Below, piece by piece: positions 55,629-64,000 of a stretch of DNA of 64,000 nucleotides. Position numbers and translations under genes: made by a program. The stretch comes from Silanimonas sp021297925 (GTDB taxonomy: Bacteria; Pseudomonadota; Gammaproteobacteria; Xanthomonadales; Xanthomonadaceae), in NCBI GenBank assembly GCA_027532825.1, contig JAPZTL010000002.1, forward strand, positions 310,001 through 374,000, in the 5' to 3' direction. Below the pieces are notes generated by a model. It was not told the origin of the DNA. It did no database searches and worked only from the letters and a program-made list of their open reading frames with translations. Positions within the stretch are counted from its first letter, which is position 1. The number at the start of each line of letters is the position of its first letter.

Positions 55629-57428
55629 TCATCGTCCGCGGAGAAAGAGCCGATCGAGGTCGGCGAGCGACAACTGTATGGAAGTCGGCCGTCCGTGGTT
55701 GCACTGCCCGCTGCGCTCCGTGGCTTCCATGTCGCGCAACAGCGCCTCCATCTCGGGCAGCGTGAGGCGTCGGTTGGCGCGGACCGAGGTCCGGCACGCC
55801 CAGCCGGCCATCAGCGCATGGACCGCCTCCTCGACCTTGCGGGTCCGGCCGTGCTCGTGCAGGTCCGCCAGGGCGTCGAGTAGGAGGGGTTTCGGGTCCA
55901 GGTCGGCCAGCAGCGCCGGCACGCTGCGCAACGAGATCGACTGCGGCCCGGTCCGGCGCACGTCGAAGCCCAGCGAGGCCAGCAGGGTCGACTCGCGCTC
56001 CGCAGTGTCCGCTTCGCGCTCGCTGACCGCCATCGCCAGCGGCACCAGCAGCGGCTGCGCCCGGAGGTCCTGCGCGGCGAATGCCGACTTCATGCGCTCG
56101 TACGTGATGCGTTCGTGCGCGGCATGCATGTCCACGACGACCAGCCCGTGCGCGTTCTGCGACAGCACGTAGACGCCATGCAACTGGGCCAGCGCATGGC
56201 CCAGCGGCGGCACCTGCGTGGCATCGTGCGCCGCATCCCCCCGCGCCGGGGCACCGATGGCCGGTCCCGCGACCGCGCCCTCGCGCGGCGGCGGCATGGC
56301 GTACAGCGCACGGTAGCCCGCCACCGCCTCGGCCACCGGCAGCCCGAGGCGCGGCTGCTCGCCGGCCCAATGGGTCGCGGCGAGTGGCGCTTCGGGACCT
56401 TCCCCGGCCACGACGCCCGCCGTGGCCGGACCGCCGCCTCGCGCGGCGGCCAGCGCCTCATGCAGCGTGCGGAACAGGAAGTCGTGAACGAGGCGGCCGT
56501 CGCGGAACCGCACCTCGTGCTTGGCGGGATGCACGTTCACGTCGACCCGCCGCGGATCGAGCTCCAGGAACAGCACGTAGGCCGGATGGCGCCCGTGGTA
56601 GAGCACGTCGGCATACGCCTGCCGCACCGCGTGGGCGACGACGCGATCACGGACCGCGCGGCCGTTGACGTAGAAGAACTGCTGGTCGGCGCTGCTGCGC
56701 GACGCGGTCGGCAAACCGATCCATCCATTCAGCCGCAGGCCGGCCTGCGCGTGGTCGATGCCAAGGGCGCGCGACAGGAACTCCGGCCCCAGCGCCTCGG
56801 CGAGCCGTCGCGCCGCCTCGTCGGGCTGCGGACGGTAGTGCCGCAACAGGCGTCCGTTGTGGCTGAGCCGCAGTTCGATGCCCGGCCGTGCCAGCGCGAG
56901 CTGCCGCAGCCAGTCCTCGATGTGCCCCAGTTCGGTGCGCTCGGCTTTCAGGAACTTGCGCCGGGCGGGCACGTTGAAGAACAGGTCGCGTGCCTCGACG
57001 GTCGTGCCACGGGCATGGGGATGCGGCGACACGGCCCCGACGCGCCCCCCGTCCACATCGAGGCGGGCGCCGTGCGCCGCGTCCGCCGTGCGCGACGTGA
57101 CCGCGAAGCGGCTGACGGACGCGATCGACGGCAGGGCCTCGCCGCGGAAGCCCAGCGTGGCCACGGCCTCGAGGTCGTCGAGGCTGGCGATCTTGCTCGT
57201 GGCGTGGCGGGAGACGGCCAACGGCAACTCGTCCGCTGGAATGCCGACGCCGTCATCGCGGATGCGGACCAGCCGGGCGCCGCCTTCCTCGAGGTCGACG
57301 TCAACGCGGGTGGCGCCGGCGTCCAGCGCGTTCTCAACCAGCTCCTTCACCACGGACGCCGGGCGCTCGACCACTTCGCCCGCGGCGATCTGGTTGACGA
57401 GCACGTCGGGCAGCAGCTGGATGGGCAT
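55629..57428 (-). CDS. mutL: DNA mismatch repair protein MutL
   Basis: 599 aa. N-terminal GHKL ATPase: VNQIAAGEVVERPASVVKELVENALDAG-type motif, RDDGVGI, TLGFRGEALPSI. C-terminal domain has DMHAAHERITYE, fitting the endonuclease motif DxHA(x)2E(x)4E with Met in place of Gln, and a CNHGRP zinc-type motif at the end. Such MutLs cut DNA themselves in lineages without MutH. Start at 57428 gives MPIQLLPDVL; upstream ATGs are unlikely. Confidence 0.96.
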   Translation of the reverse strand: MPIQLLPDVLVNQIAAGEVVERPASVVKELVENALDAGATRVDVDLEEGGARLVRIRDDGVGIPADELPLAVSRHATSKIASLDDLEAVATLGFRGEALPSIASVSRFAVTSRTADAAHGARLDVDGGRVGAVSPHPHARGTTVEARDLFFNVPARRKFLKAERTELGHIEDWLRQLALARPGIELRLSHNGRLLRHYRPQPDEAARRLAEALGPEFLSRALGIDHAQAGLRLNGWIGLPTASRSSADQQFFYVNGRAVRDRVVAHAVRQAYADVLYHGRHPAYVLFLELDPRRVDVNVHPAKHEVRFRDGRLVHDFLFRTLHEALAAARGGGPATAGVVAGEGPEAPLAATHWAGEQPRLGLPVAEAVAGYRALYAMPPPREGAVAGPAIGAPARGDAAHDATQVPPLGHALAQLHGVYVLSQNAHGLVVVDMHAAHERITYERMKSAFAAQDLRAQPLLVPLAMAVSEREADTAERESTLLASLGFDVRRTGPQSISLRSVPALLADLDPKPLLLDALADLHEHGRTRKVEEAVHALMAGWACRTSVRANRRLTLPEMEALLRDMEATERSGQCNHGRPTSIQLSLADLDRLFLRGR

Positions 57429-57490
57429 GGGGGCGATGACGGCGGCGCGGGCCCCGATCATAGCGGAGCCCGGCACCGGGCCCGGAGCGC

Positions 57491-58873
57491 TCAGCGCGGG
57501 GCGGCCGGGATGCGCAGGCGCTCGCCGACGCGGACCATGTCGCTGCGCTTGTCGTTGGCTTCGCGCAACTCCGACAGCGACACGCCGTGGCGGGCGGCGA
57601 TCAGGCCCAGCGTTTCGCCACGGGCGACCACGTGCTGCCGATCGACGCGGAGCCGGTCCTGGTTGGCCGCGAACCAGCTCCCGGGGGGCGGCTGCGAACC
57701 GAAGTAGTCGGAGACGCCCTTGGCCACCACCGTGGCGAGGCGCTCGCGGAAAGCCGGGTCGTTGAGCTTGCGCTCGTCTTCGGCGTTGGTGATGAAGCCG
57801 GTCTCCAGCAGCATCGACGGCACGTCCGGCGAACGCAGCACCCAGAAGTTGGCGCGCTCGACCTGCGGCTTGTGCGTCTTGCCGACACTGCGCAACGCGT
57901 CGAGCACGTGGTTCGCCGCCTCGTCGGAGACGCGCAGCGTGGCGCTCTGGGAAAGATCCAGCAGGACGGCCGCGAGCGTGCGGTCCTTGTCGTCGAGCGA
58001 CACGCCCCCGACGAGGTCCGCGTTGTTCTCACGGTCGGCGAGGAAGCGCGCGGCTTCGCTCGAGGCGCCGCGCGTCGACAGCACGAAGACCGAGGCGCCC
58101 CGCGCCGTGCGGTTCAGCGCGGCATCGGCGTGGACGGAGATGAACAGGTCGGCCTGCGCCTCGCGCGCCTTGCGGTAGCGTTCGCCGAGCGGGATGAAGA
58201 CGTCGCCGTCGCGGATGAGGATGGCGCGCATACCGGGGTGGGCGTTGACCGCCTCCGCGAGCTCCCGCGCGACCTTCAGGGTCACCGTCTTCTCGTAGGT
58301 CCCGCCACCGCCGATGGCCCCGGGATCGCGGCCGCCGTGGCCGGCGTCGATGGCGATGACGAGTTCACGGCTGCCGGACACGGGGGCCGGCGCCTCGGCG
58401 TCGGCCGACGCAGCCGACACGACCGACGCGGCCGGAGGGCGGTCCTCCGTGATGTCCGCCTCGGCCCGGAACATCTCGAGCACGAGGCGGGTGTTGCGGC
58501 CTTCGCCCTCGACACGGGTCCTCGGCTTCACGCCGCCGCCGAGATCGAACACCACGCGGAGCTTGCCGGGCTCCGGGGCGCCGGTACGCACGCCGATGAC
58601 GCGGCCGTTCGGGGCTGGCGCGCGGAAACCCTCGGACAGGGTCGTCGCGGGCAGGTCCAGTACGAGGCGGTCCGGATTCGCGAGGCTGAACACGCGGTAA
58701 TCGCCGGGCGTCCCATCAAGGGCCAGCACGGCCCGCGTGCTGGCCTCGCCGGCACTGAGGCGGAGCTGCGACAGCTGCGCGCCGGCCTGAGCGAAGGCCG
58801 CGTAAGCGACGCCGGCCGCGATCACGGCCAAGTGCAGCCATCGGGTCAGCGACAGGGCGGGAAGACGCGGCAT
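57491..58873 (-). CDS. amiC: N-acetylmuramoyl-L-alanine amidase, AmiC type
   Basis: Periplasmic amidase splitting septal peptidoglycan. 460 aa: signal peptide, AMIN domain (residues about 30-135), catalytic Amidase_3 with zinc ligands His179 (DAGHGG), Glu194 (YEKTV), His248 (SVHAD) and active-site Glu357 (LLETGF), and a C-terminal LysM (VARGETLGLIAARHGVSL). Start at 58873. Sits between mutL and tsaE, as in E. coli (amiB-mutL). Confidence 0.95.
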   Translation of the reverse strand: MPRLPALSLTRWLHLAVIAAGVAYAAFAQAGAQLSQLRLSAGEASTRAVLALDGTPGDYRVFSLANPDRLVLDLPATTLSEGFRAPAPNGRVIGVRTGAPEPGKLRVVFDLGGGVKPRTRVEGEGRNTRLVLEMFRAEADITEDRPPAASVVSAASADAEAPAPVSGSRELVIAIDAGHGGRDPGAIGGGGTYEKTVTLKVARELAEAVNAHPGMRAILIRDGDVFIPLGERYRKAREAQADLFISVHADAALNRTARGASVFVLSTRGASSEAARFLADRENNADLVGGVSLDDKDRTLAAVLLDLSQSATLRVSDEAANHVLDALRSVGKTHKPQVERANFWVLRSPDVPSMLLETGFITNAEDERKLNDPAFRERLATVVAKGVSDYFGSQPPPGSWFAANQDRLRVDRQHVVARGETLGLIAARHGVSLSELREANDKRSDMVRVGERLRIPAAPR

Positions 58874-58973
58874 GGCGGGATTCAACCATCGACCCGGGGG
58901 CAATGCAAGTGCTTTTTCCTTGGAAATCCGGGGCCTGCGGAATGTTCCTCGGGTTCCGCCTGATGAATGCCCC

Positions 58974-59450
58974 CTAAGCTGACCTTTCGAGCCTGTCCAG
59001 CCACCCCGCGCCCTCCGGGCTCCGAGCCGTCAACACCGCCCGCCGACCGGACCCGGCGACCGCCAGGGCGATCTCCAGGTCTGCGGGAGGCAACGCCCCT
59101 GCACCACGCTCTGGCCACTCCATCAACCACAAGCCGCAGGCCGCCTCGAGCTCGTCGAGCCCGAGGAAATCGAGCTCCGCGGCATCGGCCAGACGGTAGA
59201 GGTCGAGATGCGCCGCCTCCTCGCCAGCGGCCAAGGCGTAGCGCTCGACGAGGGTGTAGGTGGGGCTGCGGATCGCGCCGGCGACGCCCAGCGCGCGGAG
59301 CAAGGCCCTCGCCAGCGTCGACTTTCCTGCGCCGAGATCGCCACGCAGATGGACCACCGCGCGCGATGGCCGGGTCTCGGCCAATCGACGGCCGAGGGCC
59401 TCGGTCGCGGCGGCGTCCGCGAGCATCACCGTGTTGCTTTCGGCGCTCAC
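58974..59450 (-). CDS. tsaE: tRNA threonylcarbamoyladenosine biosynthesis ATPase TsaE
   Basis: ATPase helping TsaBD make t6A37 in tRNA. 158 aa from the GTG at 59450, which overlaps the nnr stop (GTGA). Walker A GDLGAGKST (residues 37-45), then SPTYTLVERY, HLDLYRL and LWLMEWPERG, all TsaE motifs. Confidence 0.94.
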   Translation of the reverse strand: MSAESNTVMLADAAATEALGRRLAETRPSRAVVHLRGDLGAGKSTLARALLRALGVAGAIRSPTYTLVERYALAAGEEAAHLDLYRLADAAELDFLGLDELEAACGLWLMEWPERGAGALPPADLEIALAVAGSGRRAVLTARSPEGAGWLDRLERSA

Positions 59451-60913
59451 GGGTTCAGCACCGGACGAAGGCACGCCAGGACGTCGCCGGCCAGCAGCCC
59501 GCGCTGGCCTTCGACCGAAGCCCGATCGCCGGCCTCCGCATGGGCCACCGCACCGACCCATGCGGCATCGAAGGCGGACAGGCCTTGCGCGCGGAGTCCG
59601 GCCACGAGTCCGGCCAGGACATCGCCCATGCCGGCGGTCGCCATGCCGGGGTTGCCCCCGCTGACGACCACGGGCGTCGCGCCGGGCGCGCCCACCAGGG
59701 TCCCGGCGCCTTTCAGGATCACGACGGCGCCCCAGCGCGCCACCAGCGCCTCGAGGGCAGCGAACCGATCGGCCTGCACCTCGCCCGAGGCGAGTCCGAG
59801 GAGGGCGCCCGCCTCGCCGGGGTGCGGCGTCAGCACGGCATCGCCGAGGCGCTCGGCGGGATCCCGCAGTCGATGCAGCGCATCGGCATCGAACACGACG
59901 GGACGACCGGATCGCCGGACCATCGCCATCGCATCGGCCGCCCAGACGCCCTCGCCCAGACCGGGGCCGATCACCACCACCTGCGCCCGCGCCAGCGCGT
60001 CCTGCAGGTGCGGCACGGACGCGACGTCACCCATCACCTCCGGGCGGCGGCTGCGCAGTGCGGCGATGGCCAGCGGGGCGCCCAAGGCCTCCACCGCGCC
60101 CGCCCCTGCCCTCGCGGCCGCTTCGGCGCACAGGACCAGCGCGCCTTCCATGCGGGCGCTGCCGCCCACCGCGAGCACGCGGCCCTGCCGTCCTTTGTGC
60201 GTGTCGCGCGGACGCGGCGGCAGCGCAGTCGCGAGAGCCGAAGCGTCCACCCACCGCGCGTCGGGAGGGACGCGCGCCACGAGCGCGTCGAGCTCCAAGG
60301 CGTCGACGCGAAGCTCGCCGGCGTGATCCAGCGCGGGCCCCGTGCACAGGCCCCGCTTGAGGCCGATGAAGCACAGCGTCGCATCGGCGATGACGGCGCC
60401 ACCGGAGGCGCTTCCGCGATCGGCATCGATCCCCGAGGGCACGTCCAAGGCGAGGATCCCGGCGCCTGCCGCGCGGGCCTCGGCGAGCCGCGCGATGGCC
60501 GTCGCCGCATCGCCCTCGGGCGGGCGCGACAAGCCCGTGCCGAACAGCGCGTCGATCCAGACGTCCACCGCCGGCCATGGGAGCGCCATGTCGATCGTGG
60601 CGCCGCCCGTGGCCCGCCACGCCTCGCACGCCGCCCGCGATTCGGGCGTACGCGGTTCGCCGACGGCCACGACATGCACCTCGAGGCCCGCGCGCTTCAA
60701 GCGTTCCGCGGCCACGTACCCGTCGCCGCCGTTGTTGCCCGTCCCGCAGAGCACGCCGAGCTGCACCGCCAGCGGCCAGCGCCGACGGCATTCGGCGGCG
60801 GCGGCCTCGCCGGCGCGGGCCATCAGCTGCGCGGCATCGACGCCGGACGCCGCGGCGTCGCGTTCGATCGCACGCACCGTCGCGGCGCGGAAGAGCGGGA
60901 GGCCCGGGAACAT
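59447..60913 (-). CDS. nnr: Bifunctional NAD(P)HX repair enzyme Nnr (epimerase/dehydratase)
   Basis: 488 aa. N-terminal YjeF_N epimerase (residues about 10-210; CGTGNNGGDGYVAAERLK, DALFGTGLSRP, ALDVPSGIDADRG) and C-terminal ADP-dependent dehydratase (about 220-488; VLTPHPGEAGALLG, GGNPGMATAGMGDVLAGLVAGL). Repairs hydrated NAD(P)H. Divergent from queG, 23 bp apart. Confidence 0.96.
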   Translation of the reverse strand: MFPGLPLFRAATVRAIERDAAASGVDAAQLMARAGEAAAAECRRRWPLAVQLGVLCGTGNNGGDGYVAAERLKRAGLEVHVVAVGEPRTPESRAACEAWRATGGATIDMALPWPAVDVWIDALFGTGLSRPPEGDAATAIARLAEARAAGAGILALDVPSGIDADRGSASGGAVIADATLCFIGLKRGLCTGPALDHAGELRVDALELDALVARVPPDARWVDASALATALPPRPRDTHKGRQGRVLAVGGSARMEGALVLCAEAAARAGAGAVEALGAPLAIAALRSRRPEVMGDVASVPHLQDALARAQVVVIGPGLGEGVWAADAMAMVRRSGRPVVFDADALHRLRDPAERLGDAVLTPHPGEAGALLGLASGEVQADRFAALEALVARWGAVVILKGAGTLVGAPGATPVVVSGGNPGMATAGMGDVLAGLVAGLRAQGLSAFDAAWVGAVAHAEAGDRASVEGQRGLLAGDVLACLRPVLNP

Positions 60914-60923
60914 GCCCGGATTC

Positions 60924-60929
60924 TATACT
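60924..60929 (+). promoter_or_regulatory. -10 element of queG, possibly leaderless
   Basis: TATACT ends 7 bases before the queG ATG at 60937, with CGCCCC between and no ribosome site. The start point would fall on or near the ATG. No -35 seen. Confidence 0.4.
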
Positions 60930-60936
60930 CCGCCCC

Positions 60937-61998
60937 ATGCACGACTGGGCCGCGCTCGCCGCCGACATCAAACGCTGGGCCGGCGAACTGGGGTTCCAGC
61001 AAGCCGGCATCAGCGCCGGCACGCTGTCTTCGGACGAGGCCCACCTGGCGCGCTGGCTCGCGGAAGGTCGTCATGCGGAGATGGCGTGGATGGCGACCCA
61101 CGGCACCAAGCGAAGCCGCCCCGCCGAGCTCGTGCCCGGCACCGTCCGCGTCATCAGCGTGCGCATGGACTACGGCGTCGATGACGACGAGGCCTGCTGG
61201 TCGACGCTGTCCGACGGCGGGCGGGCCTATGTCGCGCGCTACGCGCTGGGCCGCGACTACCACAAAGTCCTGCGTGGACGGCTGCAGAAGCTCGCGGACC
61301 GCATCGCCGAGGCCGTCGGGCCTTTCGGCTATCGCGCCTTCGTGGACTCCGCGCCCGTGCTCGAACGCGCCCTCGCACGGGACGCCGGCCTCGGCTGGAT
61401 CGGCAAGAACACCTGCACGATCAACACGAAGGCCGGCAGCTGGTTCTTCCTCGGCGAGCTGTTCACGGACCTCCCGCTGCCCGTCGACACGCCGGCCACC
61501 GACCATTGCGGCACCTGCCGCCGCTGCCTCGACGCCTGCCCCACGCGGGCCATCGTCGCGCCCTACGAGCTCGACGCCCGGCGCTGCATCAGCTACCTGA
61601 CCATCGAGAACCCGGGCGCCATCCCCATCGAGTTCCGCCGTCCGATGGGGAACCGCATCTTCGGCTGCGACGACTGCCAGCTGGTCTGCCCGTGGAACAA
61701 GTTCGCGACGCGCCACGCCCTGCCCGATTTCGAGGCCCGGCATGGGCTCGACACGGCGTCGCTGGTCGACCTGTTCGGCTGGGACGAAGCCACCTTCCTC
61801 GCACGCACCGAAGGCTCGGCGATCCGCCGCACGGGCCACGAGGGCTGGCTGCGCAACCTCGCGGTGGCGCTGGGCAATGCGCCCCACTCGGCCGCCGTCG
61901 TCGCCGCGCTGTCGGCTCGCGCGACGCATCCCTCGGCGCTGGTGCGCGAGCACGTCGCCTGGGCGCTCGACGAGCAGGCGGCGAAGGCGCCCCGCTGA
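60937..61998 (+). CDS. queG: Epoxyqueuosine reductase QueG
   Basis: Cobalamin- and Fe-S-dependent enzyme finishing queuosine in tRNA. 353 aa: N-terminal reductase domain, two 4Fe-4S motifs CGTCRRCLDACP and GCDDCQLVCPWN, with CISYLTIENPG between, and HEAT-like helices at the C-terminus. ATG at 60937 gives the family N-terminus MHDWAALAADIKRWAGELGF. Confidence 0.95.
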   Translation: MHDWAALAADIKRWAGELGFQQAGISAGTLSSDEAHLARWLAEGRHAEMAWMATHGTKRSRPAELVPGTVRVISVRMDYGVDDDEACWSTLSDGGRAYVARYALGRDYHKVLRGRLQKLADRIAEAVGPFGYRAFVDSAPVLERALARDAGLGWIGKNTCTINTKAGSWFFLGELFTDLPLPVDTPATDHCGTCRRCLDACPTRAIVAPYELDARRCISYLTIENPGAIPIEFRRPMGNRIFGCDDCQLVCPWNKFATRHALPDFEARHGLDTASLVDLFGWDEATFLARTEGSAIRRTGHEGWLRNLAVALGNAPHSAAVVAALSARATHPSALVREHVAWALDEQAAKAPR

Positions 61999-62005
61999 CG
62001 GCGCC

Positions 62006-63520
62006 TCAGCCGATCGAGAGGATCTCGGCGACCAGCGCCGCGCTGACCGGGTCCTGCGCCTCGGCGCGGCCCTCCAGCACGGGCAGCAACCCCCCAGCGA
62101 GGCGCTTGCCCAGTTCGACGCCGAACTGGTCGAAGGCGTTGATGTCCCAGACCACCGATTGCACGTAAACGCTGTGCTCGTAGAGCGCGACCAGCGAACC
62201 GAAGGTCGCCGGCGTCAGGCGGTCGAGCAGCAGCAGCGTGGTCGGGCGGCTGCCTGGGCAATGTTGCTGCGGCGTCGCCCCGGGATCACCATTGGCCATC
62301 GCCTCGGTCTGTGCCAGCAGGTGCGAGAGCAGCACGCGATGCTGGTCCACGTGGGCATGGTCCGGGCGGACCACCCCGATGAAATCGGCGGGCACCGTCT
62401 GCGTGCCTTGGTGCAGCGCCTGGAAGAAGCTGTGCTGGCTGTCCGTCCCGGCCCCGCCCCAAAGCACCGGCACGGTCTGGACGCCCACCGGGCGCCCGTC
62501 GTGGTCCACGCCCTTGCCCAGACTTTCCATCACCAGCTGCTGCAGGTACGCGGGCAGAAGGCGGAGACGCTCGTCGTAGGGCAGGACGGCGTGCGTCGCA
62601 TGGCCTTCGACGTTGCGGTTCCAGACCCCGTAGAGGCCGTGCCAGAGCGGCAGGTTCGACTCGAGCGGCGCCTCGAGGGCGTGGCGGTCCATGAGTTCCG
62701 CACCGGCCAGCATCGCGTCGAAGCCCGCTTCGCCGAGCGCGAGCAGCACGGAGAACCCGACGGCCGACCAGAGCGAATAGCGCCCGCCGACCCAGTCCCA
62801 CATCGGCAACACGCGCGATGGATCGATGCCGAAGGCCTCGGCCTTGGGCACGTTGGCACTCACGGCGTAAAGACGCCCGCCGCCCCCCAGCCAATCGCGG
62901 ATCAACGCGCCGTTGAGCAGGGTCTCCTGCGTGCCGAAGCTCTTGGAGACGAGGATGGCCGCGGTGGTCGCCGGATCCAGCCCGCCCAGCACGCGCTGCG
63001 CCGAATGGGCGTCAACATTGCTGATGAAGTGCACCCGGAAACGACCGTCGCCGAAGTCTTTGAGCGCATCGAGCGCGAGTCGCGGACCGAGGTCCGAGCC
63101 GCCGATCCCGACATTGACGATGTCGGTGACGGGGCTGTCTCGGAGGGCTGCGGCCAGTGCCGCCATGCGCAGCCGGGCCGCACGGGCCTCGTCGGCGGCC
63201 ATCGCGGCGGCCGGGGCCGCCAAGGCCGTGCGGAGCGCGCTGTGCAGCGCCGCGCGGCCCTCGGACCGGTTGACGGCCTCGCCCTCGAGAAGCCCGCGGA
63301 AAGCGCCGGGAAGACCGCTTGCAGAGGCCAGCGCCGCCAACGCGGCGACGGCATCGGCATCGACGTGCTGGCGGGCGAAATTGGCGTACAGCCCACCGAC
63401 ACGGATCGACATGCGGCGGGCGCGGTCCGTGTCGGCGGCGATGAGATCAGCGATCGCCAGGCCTGCGAGGCGCGCGCCGTGGGACTTCAGGGGTTCCAGA
63501 CGCGAAGCGGCGACAGGCAT
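62006..63520 (-). CDS. pgi: Glucose-6-phosphate isomerase
   Basis: Interconverts glucose-6-phosphate and fructose-6-phosphate. 504 aa, short-form Pgi. Motifs: NVGIGGSDLGPRLALDAL, ILVSKSFGTQETLLN, DWVGGRYSLWSAVG, the TDSQHSFFQALHQGT segment with the catalytic His, and the C-terminal DQFGVELGKRLA. Start at 63520 (MPVAASRLEPLKSH). 13 bp after panD. Confidence 0.96.
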   Translation of the reverse strand: MPVAASRLEPLKSHGARLAGLAIADLIAADTDRARRMSIRVGGLYANFARQHVDADAVAALAALASASGLPGAFRGLLEGEAVNRSEGRAALHSALRTALAAPAAAMAADEARAARLRMAALAAALRDSPVTDIVNVGIGGSDLGPRLALDALKDFGDGRFRVHFISNVDAHSAQRVLGGLDPATTAAILVSKSFGTQETLLNGALIRDWLGGGGRLYAVSANVPKAEAFGIDPSRVLPMWDWVGGRYSLWSAVGFSVLLALGEAGFDAMLAGAELMDRHALEAPLESNLPLWHGLYGVWNRNVEGHATHAVLPYDERLRLLPAYLQQLVMESLGKGVDHDGRPVGVQTVPVLWGGAGTDSQHSFFQALHQGTQTVPADFIGVVRPDHAHVDQHRVLLSHLLAQTEAMANGDPGATPQQHCPGSRPTTLLLLDRLTPATFGSLVALYEHSVYVQSVVWDINAFDQFGVELGKRLAGGLLPVLEGRAEAQDPVSAALVAEILSIG

Positions 63521-63533
63521 GCGATGGGGGTCC

Positions 63534-63914
63534 TCAGGCGGCTTGTGCCGGGATGCTGTGGTTGGTGTGGGTGATGCGGTTCTGCCGGTCGACGTAGACC
63601 AGGCTCGGCTTGAACGCCGACGCCTCGGCCTCGTCAATGACGCCGTACGCGCAGATGATCACCAGGTCGCCCGGGCCGGCCAAGTGGGCCGCCGCGCCGT
63701 TGACCGAGATCACGCCGCTGCCCTCCTCGCCTCGGATCGCGTAGGTCACGAACCGCGCGCCGTTGTTGATGTTGAAGATGTGGATCTGCTCGTACTCGCG
63801 GATGCCCGAGGCGTCGAGCAGTCGGCCGTCGATGGCGCAGGAGCCCTCGTAGTGCAGCTCGGCCTGGGTGACCGTGGCACGGTGGATCTTGGCTTTAAGC
63901 AGGGTGAGCTGCAT
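63534..63914 (-). CDS. panD: Aspartate 1-decarboxylase
   Basis: Makes beta-alanine for pantothenate. 126-aa proenzyme; self-cleavage at Gly24-Ser25 (HYEGSCAIDG) forms the pyruvoyl group. Also SLVYVDRQNRI near the end. Followed by pgi in the same direction. Confidence 0.97.
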   Translation of the reverse strand: MQLTLLKAKIHRATVTQAELHYEGSCAIDGRLLDASGIREYEQIHIFNINNGARFVTYAIRGEEGSGVISVNGAAAHLAGPGDLVIICAYGVIDEAEASAFKPSLVYVDRQNRITHTNHSIPAQAA

Positions 63915-64000
63915 GGCGGCGGTCCGGGGTCGGTAGGCGGCGGAGTGTAGGCGGCGGGTCTGGAGCCCGCAATCGAGACCGCGGCCATGCGCTGGCGTAT
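63915..64000. other. Right edge: no gene recognised
   Basis: 86 bp upstream of panD. No start, stop context or motif strong enough to name a feature; it may hold the panD promoter or the end of an upstream gene outside the window. Confidence 0.3.

Overview
The window is high-GC, densely coded bacterial chromosome with a gammaproteobacterial gene set. The closest fit by inference is the Lysobacterales/Xanthomonadales: the MetX-family enzyme has the xanthomonad-type sequence pattern, MutL carries an endonuclease-type motif (as in lineages without MutH), and the two secreted subtilases look like those of Lysobacter relatives. No rRNA gene or CRISPR array is present. One tRNA, tRNA-Leu(CAA), lies at 16036-16122.

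Layout. 1-7346 (minus): two tandem, related, secreted S8 serine peptidases, the second cut by the left edge. 7496-16007 (plus): a complete cytochrome c maturation operon ccmABCDEFGHI with overlapping genes, continued without a gap by a MetX-family acyltransferase and an unknown membrane protein, then the tRNA and a terminator. 16163-21771: an alpha/beta hydrolase, an MltD-like lytic transglycosylase, a membrane protein, an AbgT-family transporter and GreB. 21785-38331 (minus): a near-complete MSHA type IV pilus locus in the order mshI, pilN-like, mshJKLMNEG, mshF-like, two pilins, mshCDOPQ, headed by two small unknown genes and rimO. 40781-43690 (plus): dienelactone hydrolase family, HIT family and DUF4153 membrane protein.

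43691-48092 is the clearest accessory DNA. It is a 4.4-kb element with 15-bp terminal inverted repeats of IS5 type (14/15 identical) and a CTAG target duplication on both sides. It carries an IS5-family transposase plus a three-gene cargo: a saccharopine-dehydrogenase-family reductase, a PLP fold-III decarboxylase and a small membrane protein. The cargo is visibly lower in GC than the flanks. Rejoining the flanks restores a stem-loop between the convergent DUF4153 and dcd genes, so the element landed in the loop of a probable bidirectional terminator.

48125-64000: dcd, a DUF2127 protein, the Fe-S carrier ApbC/Mrp, metG, an RnfA-like/RnfB pair without the rest of an Rnf complex, a TraB/GumN protein, a DUF1684 lipoprotein, mutL, an AmiC-type amidase, tsaE, nnr, queG, pgi and panD.

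The most interesting items are the cargo-bearing IS5-type element with an unassigned reductase/decarboxylase pair, the orphan RnfA-like/RnfB pair with a degenerate RnfA N-terminus, the full MSHA locus with unknown genes at its head, and the subtilase pair that differs by a PA domain.
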